A DNA stretch of 64,000 nt from Lytechinus variegatus (taxonomy: Eukaryota; Echinodermata; Echinoidea; Temnopleuroida; Toxopneustidae): contig NC_054741.1 in the NCBI RefSeq assembly GCF_018143015.1, positions 39,274,510 through 39,338,509 on the forward strand. The letters are read 5' to 3'. The notes under the pieces were generated by a model. That model made no database searches and was not told where the DNA came from. It worked only from the letters and a program-made list of their open reading frames with translations. The translations under genes and the position numbers were made by a program. Shown one piece after another: positions 37,188 to 48,100 of this stretch. Position 1 is the stretch's first letter; each line of letters begins with the position of its first letter.

Positions 37188-38302
37188 ATTTGTCTCACCT
37201 GCACAGCAGAGTGAGACTATAGGCACCGCTTTTCTGACGGCGGCGGTGACGGCGGCGTCAACATCAAATCTTAACCTAAGGTTAAGTTTTTGAAATGACA
37301 TAACTTAGAAAGTATATGGACCTAGTTCATGAAACTTGGCCATAATGTTACTCAAGTATTACTTTACATCCTTTTTAGAGTTTCATGTCACATGACCAAG
37401 GTCAAAGGTCATTTAGGGTCAATGAACTTAGACCATGTTGGGGGAGTCAACATCAAAATCTTAAACCTGAGGTTAAGTTTTTGAAATGTCATCATAATTT
37501 AGACAATATATGGACCTACTTCATTAAACTTGGACATAAGGTTAATCAAGTATCACCAAACATCCTGCATGAGTTTCATGTCACATGACCAAGGTCAAAT
37601 GTCATTTAGGGTCAATGAACTTTGACCGATTGGGGGTATCTGTTGAATTACAATCAAAACTTTAATAAAAGTTTTTGGATCTGATTCATGAAACTTAAAC
37701 ATAATAGTAATCAAGAATCACTTAACACCCTGTGCAAGTTTCAGGTCACATGATCAAGGTCAAAGGTCACTTAGGGTCAATGAACTTTGGCTGAGTTGGG
37801 GGTATTTGTTGAATTACCATCATAACTTTAAAAGTATGTTGGTCTAGTTCATAAAACTTGGACATAAGAGTAATCAAGTACCACTGAATATCCTGTGCGC
37901 ATTTTAGATCACATGACCAAGGTCAAAGGTCAATGAACTTTGGCAGTTATGGGGGTATCTGTTGAATTACCATCATAACTTTGCAAGTTTATTGATCTGA
38001 CTTTTGAAACTTGGACATAAGAGTAATCAAGTATTACTGAATATCCTGTGCAAGTTTCAAGTCACATGATGAAGGTCAAAGGTCATGTGAGGTCAATGAA
38101 CTTTGGCCACATTGGGGATATTTGTTGAATTACCATCCTATCTCTGTAAACTGTATTGGTCTAGTTCATAAAACGTGGAAATAAGAGTAACCAAGTATCG
38201 CTGAACATCTTGTGCGAGTTATAGTAGTTTTCAAAGTCAGCACTGCTGCTATGTTGAATTGCGTGATGCAGGTGAGACGGCCAGAGGCATTCCACTTGTT
38301 TT
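37188..38302 (+). mobile_element. DR1-rich dispersed repeat, copy 1
   Basis: The 5' end is TTTGTCTCACCTGC, followed by a GC-rich block (GACGGCGGCGGTGACGGCGG). Five or six diverged tandem units of about 150-190 bases follow, each with a TGACCAAGGTCAAAGGTCA core and CAATGAACTTTGG. The 3' end is GATGCAGGTGAGACGGCC...CACTTGTT. GTCTCACCTGC at one end and GCAGGTGAGAC at the other are inverted, suggesting a non-autonomous DNA transposon. Perfect AGGTCAAAGGTCA occurs at 37399, 37757, 37920 and 38073. It ends about 660 bases upstream of the URI1 start codon. No protein is encoded. Confidence 0.85.
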
Positions 38303-38963
38303 AAATTGTGTGCTGTGTATAGCATCGGGAAAATATTACTCTCATACAAATATCTGATCTTCTGTGCAATGTGTTGTCATTCTAATCTGCTGTTTTATGA
38401 ATTCACAATTCTAAAAAAAATTCAACTGATCAAGATCCTATTTCCTACAAAAAGACTATGCTTAATCACAACTTGAGAATATTATTATTGAGTACATTTA
38501 TGAAAATTAATAAAGAGATTTGAGCCTCTTTTCCGAACTTTGTGTTAGCTTAATGAAAAAAAAATGTATTATAGATAGTAGGATGGGCTGGACAAACACT
38601 TAAAAATAAAAAAAAAATTATATTTTTGTCTTTGGATTCCACTAGAATTCAATGGTTGTAATCTTCAATTTCATTTTCTGTAATATTGCTGAACACTTTG
38701 TACTAAAAATTGATGAAACTTTGCTCGTTTAACTTTTCCAAATGGCTTTTTAAAATTGATTGTCCGCACAAAACTTGGTATAGATAGTATAGTATTCCTT
38801 TATTCTTCCTCAGTAAATACATTACACATTACAAAACATTACAAAGAGAGGAGAAAAATTGGGTGACCAGGAGAAGCATAGCTAGGTCTCTCAGAAGAAT
38901 ACATTCTAGAGTATGAGATTAGAAATTTATTAGTTATTTGGTGGTTATCATGCAGGTTGTATA

Positions 38964-39134
38964 ATGGCGAGAGGAGGTGATCTTGCTCATATTGGTCGCC
39001 TGAAGGAAGAAGAAGAGAAAGCCTTGTTTGAGACTAAGGTCAAATTAAAGCAGTGGCAAAAGTTTGATGAAGACTATTCAGCTCTCAAGGCCAGACTGAC
39101 AACTTTACCTGAAAAAGTTTCACATGAAGTTATG
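38964..39134 (+). CDS. URI1: URI1 coding exon 1
   Basis: Codes residues 1-57, starting MARGGDLAHIGRLKEEEEKA. The start is the first Met of a strongly coding frame, in context ATAATGG. A possible acceptor (ATGCAG|GTTG) just upstream at 38955 suggests a separate 5' UTR exon. The donor is ATG|GTAAGA. Confidence 0.9.
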
Positions 39135-42100
39135 GTAAGAAATCAAATATACAGTAGTTATACGTTTTTTAAATATTTAATCTTTGTTTGATTTTTATTT
39201 TTTCTGTTTTCCTGATTGAATTATTCATTCTTTGAAAGTTGATATGAAGCTTGTTTGTAACAAGTTTGAGGCCACAAACTATTTTTCAAACACAGATCTA
39301 TGCTGGTGTGGCTTCTTTGTTGAATCCACCTCACCACCAAATGAATATGAGATTATAAGAAACTTTTGGTAACTAGTGAATAAAAATTTTCTAGCCTCAG
39401 CTGCAAATACATTCAAGTATTATCGTTTCCTCCTTCTAGATTTCTCTTTATCATCTCTCTCTGTCTTTTTTTCTTGTCCATATATCTGTTGTTTTTCCTT
39501 CCCACTTACACTCCCGTCTCTTTCTCTCTTTTACCGTCCTGTCTTTCTACAGGTTCCCTTTGGCAAGTTAGCCTTCATGCCTGGTCAGTTGATCCATACC
39601 AATGAGATACTTGTTCTTCTTGGTGATAACTGGTTTGCAGAGCGTTCAGCCACACAAGCCTGTCAGATCATCGATAGGAGGAAATCATGTGAGTAGAAAA
39701 GGGGGTCTAAGACAAAGGTCTGATTGAGAGTGAAGGTTTGAGAGACTTCTCTGTGACCATCCACATTTCAAAGTTGGAGGGGAGTTCCCCCTGCTCTCCA
39801 AAAACAATGTGAATTCCGGGTGAGGATATGCATTATTCAAGTGCCTGTTTTCGATTTTTTAACCCTATTTCATATAAGAGTTTTGATGGCAGTAATATTA
39901 CTGGTAGTTAAGAGTCACAGGAGACGAAATAGTGAGATGACTTCTTTAGCACTTATAAATGACCAGAAATTCATTTTTGCATACTGGGAAAAAAAAAAAA
40001 ATATATATATATATATTTTTTTTGGGGGGGGGCTATTTTTCACAACCAATTGCTCAAATCTGCAACATTGAATTAGCTTTAATAACATTGCAGTGAATGG
40101 GGAATTTCGGGGACATTTTCATTTTTTTTTAGCATTTCATAAGCAAAATTGCCCCCAACCTTACCTATTTTGTCCTTGTTGTAACAAACTGTAGTAGCAG
40201 AGAGGTCAGACGAGACAATGAAAACAAAAAGAAATGAAAGTATTACTCTCTTTTATCAGATGTACAGAAAATGATGAATGATCTGAAGAAGCAAGAGTAT
40301 CTATTAGAGTCCAGACTTGGCTTTGTTTCTGACATGAAACAAACAGTAGAAGGGAAAGGTGATGTGGTAGAGATTAGAGAAGAATATGATGAACAAAAAG
40401 AAAAAAAATGGAAAGGTAGGTAATCTTGTAAATTCCAGGGGTGGTATTTTTAGGTCATTTTATCTTTGAAATATCTTATTTTATCTCTTAAAATGAAATT
40501 GGTATTCTGCAATGACTTTTTATCTCTCAAATAAAATTGGAAATTTTATCTGTGATGAATTTTATCTTGTGTATCTAAAGATGATACTCGACACGGAAGT
40601 GTCTACAGAGATATATCCATCTCTTATTTAACCACTGCAACGCGGATGATGTGCTTGCACCCATGTTACTTTGAAGAAAAATTAAAATAAACCTTAACAT
40701 TTTTTATCTCCCGATGTTCATTTTAGCTCCAATTGTTCGAAGAAAAATTATGTAGTCATTGAGAGTAACATCTTAACATTATTCCTGCAGAATTAGGAAT
40801 TATTTCATAATTTTATTTCTTGACTAATATTGTCTTTGAAATGATGGGATACTGACATAGAAAAAAAGATGAGAGTATTGTCATGTTTTAAACAGAAATT
40901 TCTGTAAAAACGCGCTGGCTTATAGTGCAAGTGCATATGAATTCAATAAATTGACGCAATCTTGCTCCTTTGCCACACCTTGCGGAAGTGGATTTCCATT
41001 GGTCGCATAGATGAGAGTGCTGTGAACAGTGTTTCTCAAAGAATTTTAGCTTTAAAAATAGTTGTCTTACAGAGATAAAATGAAGAAAAAATGGCTATTA
41101 GAATACCAATTCGGACAGATTTTGAGGGTATTTTATCTCACCGATTTTAACATAGATGAAGATAAGTAAAAGACATTTACATTTGCGATCAATACCCAGC
41201 AGGGGCTGCGGAACGGTTTTCAAAGTGGGGGGGGCTGACCATGCAAAAAATCACAATCATATGGTTATTTTTTGACGTTTTTGTACACAGTTTTGGAAAA
41301 AAGTGAGGGGCTGAAGCCCCCCAGCACCCCCCCCCCCCCGCTTCCGTGGCCCCTGCCCAGTACTATTCATTTATATGTATATAATATCATCCATCATACA
41401 GAATTGCAAAAGAGGTCATTGATAACGGTAATATTATTATCTGGATCACCGGAGAAAGGAAACTCTCAAGCTCAGTAGTTAGAAGTTACACAACATTGAA
41501 AATCCATGTTTTGCCCTGTTTATTTAATTAGCTATTTCAGTAATTTTACCTGAGTTATGCTTATGCGCAATGCCTTATCTTAATTGTGACCCTCTTGCTG
41601 TATTGCTCTTCATACATATTTTAATTTAAAATGGAATGAAATCATTGTTTACTAATTAGAAACTCTCATAAAAGAAACATTCCTTTTGTCTAAATATTTT
41701 TAAATGAACTGCATAAGAATTCCATACCAATGGCTCATACAATTATTTATCTGAGTCTAGTAAGGGCTAATTATGGTATGTCAAATGTCACCTTATATTG
41801 CATGTTCTCAAAACTCCAGTTAGTCTCAATAGTCTTAAAGCCTGTGTATAGCTTTGGTAAAGGGTCAATAATGTGATTGATAATCGAATATAATCTAATA
41901 TGACAGTCTTACTGAAGCGTAGAGACCGTTAGATATTTTTCCAACTGCACTTCTCTGAGAAAATTTCAAATATTCAAATCTTGGATATATAGCGCCCTCT
42001 CTCGGCGATGCTTGTTTTAAATTTAAAAAATGGGCATTCAAGCACTTATCTTATAAATTTAGTGATTAGATATCCAAAAGTTACAGACAAAGAACATATC

Positions 42101-45100
42101 TTGAAAGTTTCAGCCCATTCCATGATTTGGAATAGGATTTAATTGAAAGACAAAAACACACAGATATTTTAATTTGATCGGGTGACCCGATCAAGTTAAA
42201 TTTCCATGTAAAATCGCAAAATTTATCCTGTAAAACACATTTTCATTTCATATCCTCCACATCATAACTGTTATAGGGCATATCCATTCATATTAGCTAG
42301 CAATGAATTGGAATAGTGATAGGTGCATTTTGGTGGATTTACCAAAACTATCCACAAGCTTTAACTGGTTTTACCTTCATCAAATCCTATAATATCACCA
42401 TAACTGATAAGCCATAACTAAGCTCACTCTTATGCTTTGCACAAATTAAATAGAATAATATTAGCTAGATAACCATTATTCCATGTATGGTTTATTAATT
42501 AATGCTAAGACGTTACAATCATTCACTCGTGTTAACACTTTCATCTAATTTGATTTCAATTTCTCGTCATAAGATTTCTTTAACTAAATTTCATGCTCAA
42601 GATCTGAGGTGAACCCACATTTATTCACCGAAATATGTTTTGTTTACATTTCCTCTGCCCTATACGTCTTTATTCTACGGCTAGCCTCTTTAACATAATT
42701 TGTCTGATTTACTTAAAGGGATGGTCCGGGCTGAAAATATTTATATCTACATGGAGTAGAATTCACTGAGCAAAATGCCAAAAATTTTATCAAAATCGGA
42801 TAACAAATAATAAAGTTATTGAAGTTTAAAGTTCAGCAATATTTTGTGAAAACAGTCGTCATGTATATTCATTAGGTGGGCTGATGGTGTCACATCTCCA
42901 CTTTCCGTTTTCTTATGTTATTACATAAAATCATATTTTTTTCATTATTTCATACTTGTGTAAATGATATGTATCCCTTATAATGAAATAAGTTGCAGCA
43001 ATAAATATCTTATGCACTAAATCAGTTGTCAATCCAATTTTTCTAGTTCTTAGAGGAAAAAAATTGAATAAATCTAATTTTCATATAATAAAGTTGGGAT
43101 GTGACAAGTGGGGATGTGACATCATCAGCTCACCTAATGCATATTCATGAGACAGAAACCCAGACCTTGTGATTCAAAGTCTGAGCCACATCTCTAACTA
43201 CACAAACTATCATTTCTTCTGCAACACATACAGATACATTAAGTGTTAATTTTTTTTTTTCTTCTTGTTTTGCATTCCAACTGCTTCAGTTTGAGGTAAT
43301 TAACTTTAATTTAGACATTATCTCTAAAGAGAAACATTCATATTTTCAAGTTTTCAGCAAGGTGTGACGACCTTGTCTGCTCGATTTAAAAGGTCCAATC
43401 AAAAGAGAAGAAAATCAATTGAAAATTATTTGAAGAGGTAATGTAATTTCTCATGTTATAATCATTCATAGTGGCCTTAAATACACCACGGCTGTTAGAA
43501 AGTCTCTGGTGAAGAAAGAGATAACAAAATATTTATTTACTGACCCCTTAAATTTGTGTTTAAAATGATACAAGCTTGTGTGTTTATGTTTCATCTTTAG
43601 AGGAAAGGAGGGCCAAGAAGAAAACATCTTCCATCTCAAAGAATTCTGCTTCCAAGCTGTCTTCTGAGACAGATGTAAATGAAAACCATGGCGATCAGGA
43701 AGGGAAGAAGGAACCCTCTGCAGAAGATCTTTTATGGGCCAGATTAGATGAGCTGGAAAGACAAGAAGAGGAGCTTGATGAGATGGTGTAAGTTTTAGGA
43801 ATCTGAAGAGACCTGGGGCCGATTGCACGAAAGGGTCTTTGCAAGAACCGTCTTTCCTGTCGCCCATTCATTATGATGCGCCATGTGAAACGCATTTTAA
43901 GTAAATTACCTGCAAACATATTTTATTCATCCGTTAGAGTAAAGAAAATCTTTGTTTATAAAATGATGTGATATAACATGATATCGTATACAAATTGATT
44001 TAAATGCTAGTTAACAAAGCTTATTTGTTTATCATACATTTCAAAAATTTCCCGCATACAGCGCATCATAAAAGTTGGGCGACACGAAAGACGGTCCTTG
44101 GAAAGACCCTTTCGTGCAATCGGCCCCTGGATACTAATACCTGAAAAACAAAAGTTGAGGGTTCCATGGCATAGTCATATAATGGAAAACTATGGCTGTT
44201 AGAGGGCTCAACATTAAATTAAAATCAAGTACCGATATCTCATTGAAGTTAACACTAGTGAAGTTACTATATAAGTAATTTTTTTATGGAACAGGTCCCA
44301 GGTTTATTTTTTTTAAAGTATGATCATGGTTGCTCACAAAATATTTTTGTGTAGTCTTTGTATTCAATTACACTTTTTTTTAATTTAGAAAGATGAACCT
44401 TGGACATGAAATTTTGTCACAATTTCATAAGTAATGAATAAGGAGTCCAAATGTTAAAAAAAAAGAGAGGCAGAACCCCCAGCTATAAGTGTGAAAATGT
44501 AGGACATTACAATTTACTTTAGTCAACTCTGCTTCTTTATGCCAGGGATGTTCCATGTTAGCATGCAGATATATATTTTAGAGGGAAATTGTATAGTATT
44601 TATTGTAAGCTACAGATATTAAAGGAGAATGAAACCATTGGAACAAGATAGCTTGTGTGAAAACAGAAAAATCAAAGAAACAGATCAACAAAAGTTTGAG
44701 AAAAATCGGACAAATAATGAGAAAGTTATGAGCATTTGAATATTGCGATCACTATTGCTATGGAGATAGCAAATTGGCAATGCGACAAAGATGTGTGATG
44801 TCACTTGTGAACAACTCTCCCCATTACTTAAGTATATATTTCACTTGAATTGCCTCTTCTATCACATCTATCCATAGATCATGTGTTCTTTCTACATGAG
44901 GGCATGTAATACATATTTTTGTCTCACCTGCGAAGCAAAGTGAGACTATAGGCGCCGCTTTTCCGACGGCGGCGGCGACGGCGGCGGCGGCGTCAACATC
45001 AAATCTTAACCTGAGGTTAAGTTTTTGAAATGACATCATAACTTAGAAAGTATATGGACCTAGTTCATGAAACTTGGCCATAAGGTTAATCAAGTATTAC

Positions 45101-48100
45101 TGAATATCCTATTAGAGATTCATGTCACATGAATAAGGTCAAAGGTCATTTAGGGTCAATGAACTTTGGCCAAATTGGGGATATCTGTTCAATTCCCATC
45201 ATAACTTTGAAAGTTTATGGATCTGATTCATGAAACTTGGACACAATAGTAATCAAGCATCACTGAAAATTTTGTGCAAGTTTCAGGTCTCATGATTAAG
45301 GTCAAAGGTCATTTAGGGTCAATGAACTTTTGCCGAATCGGGGGTATCTTTTGAATTACCATCATAACTTTGAAAGTTTATTGGTCTAGTTCATTAAATT
45401 TGGACATTAGAGTAATCAAGTATCACTGAACATCCTGTGCGTTTCAGGTCACATGACCAAGGTCAAAGGTCAATGAACTTTGGCCGAATTGGGTGTATCT
45501 GTTGAATTACCATCATAACTTTGAAAGTTTATGGATCTGATTCATGAAACTTGTACATAAGAGTAATCAAGTATCACTGAACATCCTGTTCGAGTTTCAG
45601 GTCACATGATCAAGGTCAAAGGTCATGTAAGGTCAATGAACTTTGGCTATGTTGGGGTTTTTTGTTGAATAACCATCATATCTCTCTAAGTTTATTGGTC
45701 TAGTTCATAAAAAGTGGACATAAGAGTAACCATGTATCACTGAACATCTTGTGCGAGTTAGAGTAGTATTCAAAGTCAGCACTGCTGCTATATTGAACTG
45801 CGTGATGCAGGTGAGATGGCCAGAGGCATTCCTCTTGTTTAAGAATACATCATGGATAAAGAGTTTGTAGCATCATAAGAAAAAAGCAAAAAGAGACATT
45901 TTGAGGGTATTTTATAGTCCACCAAAGGGAAAGTTGTTCATCAGTGACATCACACATCCTTGTCGCATTGCCAATAGGAGGATCTCCATAGCATTAGTGA
46001 TTGCAATATTCAAATGCTCATAACTTTCTCATTTTTTGTCCGATTTTTCTCAAGCTTTCTTTATTCTTATTCTTTGATTTTTCTGTTTCTACACAAGCCT
46101 ATTTGTTCCAAAGGTTTCATTCCCCTTTAAATCATGTATGCTGATTGGTTTAAATAGCATCATGTGACCAAACATATTCTCATTATTTTGTGATGATGTT
46201 GAAAATGAAATGCCCATTGAAGAAAATTACTATTCTGTGATGTCAATAATGAAATAGTACACTATTCCATCATTGACGTTACAGATCACGCAATCTCTCG
46301 GGCGCGTTCCGCTGAGCGCGTAGCTTTAGGAAAAGAAGGTCAGTCCATGGGTTAGTCAGCACAGCACATTATCTATATGTTGGTTTGATTATAAAAAGAT
46401 GAACTATGTGTACAAGAACTAGATTATCAAGATCTGTTCTCGGTTGTAATGGCAGAATTACTATTTTTCCCTTGGGGTGAATGCCAGTCCAACCTTGAAC
46501 AAATAATTCTCGCTGTACTTTCTCAAAGAATGGTATATTTGATGCAGTATTTGGTACCCTGGGGTACCAAATAATAATCCGCCATTTTGTTGAATTATTT
46601 ATTTTATTTTTTGCGCTGTACCCTGGGTTACCAAAAATGTGTACAAGTATATTTTAATGTTTTGTACAGATTTTTATTTTCTTTTTAGTGATCTTATGTA
46701 ACAATTAATGCATGCAAATGATAACTTTATTCTATTTGCTTACTATTATTGGCATAAGATTGTATCAAAGAAAGGAAATAGGCGTTGTGATCATTGTCCC
46801 CATCATTGTCATTATTGTCGCACCGATCGTACGACCGTGATCACCATGACAACAATGTAACTGTACACTATTACAACACGAGATGGCGCTGCACAACGCC
46901 GTACCCCGGGGTACTACGGTACCCCGGTGTACGGCGTGGTGCATCATTTGTATATTATGTATTTTCTAGCTGTGATGTTTGGTGAATTGCTAGATTACCT
47001 TGCTATAATACCACTGTCTGCATGATTGTTCTCACAGAATGACTGATGAGGAAAAAGATGATGAAGAAGAAGATGAAGAAGAAGAAGATGAAGACAGTCT
47101 TTATCAATCCCAACAAGCAACCACTCATCATGATACTCACAAACATGTCCACTGGAAAGACCAAGAACCAAGCATGACCCTAGATCTTGGTCAAGAGAAT
47201 GATGATGGAGATGATGACGAGGTGGAGGAGGAGGAGGATCAGAAATCAATGCCTGTTATACGTTTTTCACACACAAAGATTCCTAAGGAGGTAGGATGAT
47301 GAACCTTTAATGATGCCCATTTTATTGGAAGCAAAGTAGTTGTTAGTGTTATTGACATGAATATTTTGAGAAGTCATTGTAGTACATCATTAGTATAGCT
47401 GCCAACTGTTATGACAAATGATAACCATTACAAATTGATATACTTTTTTATAAATTAACTGCATTTTTTTCAAATTTGTCCCGTATTTGATAAAAAACCT
47501 AAAACTGATAATATGTAGCCATCTTTGAAAAGGAATAAATAACAAGTGCATACTGCGTTAATAAATTTGATATTGGTCATGATTATTTGTTCCAAAAGAG
47601 GGAGGGGTGATTATTGTTTGGATATTTTAATTGTAAATTTACTAGTATTTATCATATTGTAACTTGCATCATTCACACTACTTATCTTTCAATGAAATGA
47701 TTTTTTTTCACCCAACAATCATTTCAAAATTTGAAAATGAACAATTCTTTTATTTACCGAAACTTGTTGCAGAATTTGAATATTTCTAGACACACTACAT
47801 ACATTTAGTAGACTTTTCCCGTGTCTATTTCCTTTTAAAAGTTAGATGCGAGTTGGAAGGTATCTGATCACACAATTGTGTTTTCTGTTCTTTGTTGTTA
47901 TCAGGACCATCTTTCAGAAGAAGAAGAGAAAGATGAATCCCCAAGATCACCAGCTGATATTTATGAGCTGTACCATGCAAGGAGCAAGGATGAAGATAAG
48001 AGAAAGACCAAATCTACATTAAAGCATTCAGATATCCATCAAGCAGTTTCTATTCCAGCCATGAAGCAAGAAGATCAAAAGAGACAACCTTTGCAAGCTC

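Noticed and set aside
43466..43867. 133-codon antisense frame
   Set aside because: Complement of URI1 exon 4 and the adjoining MITE arm.
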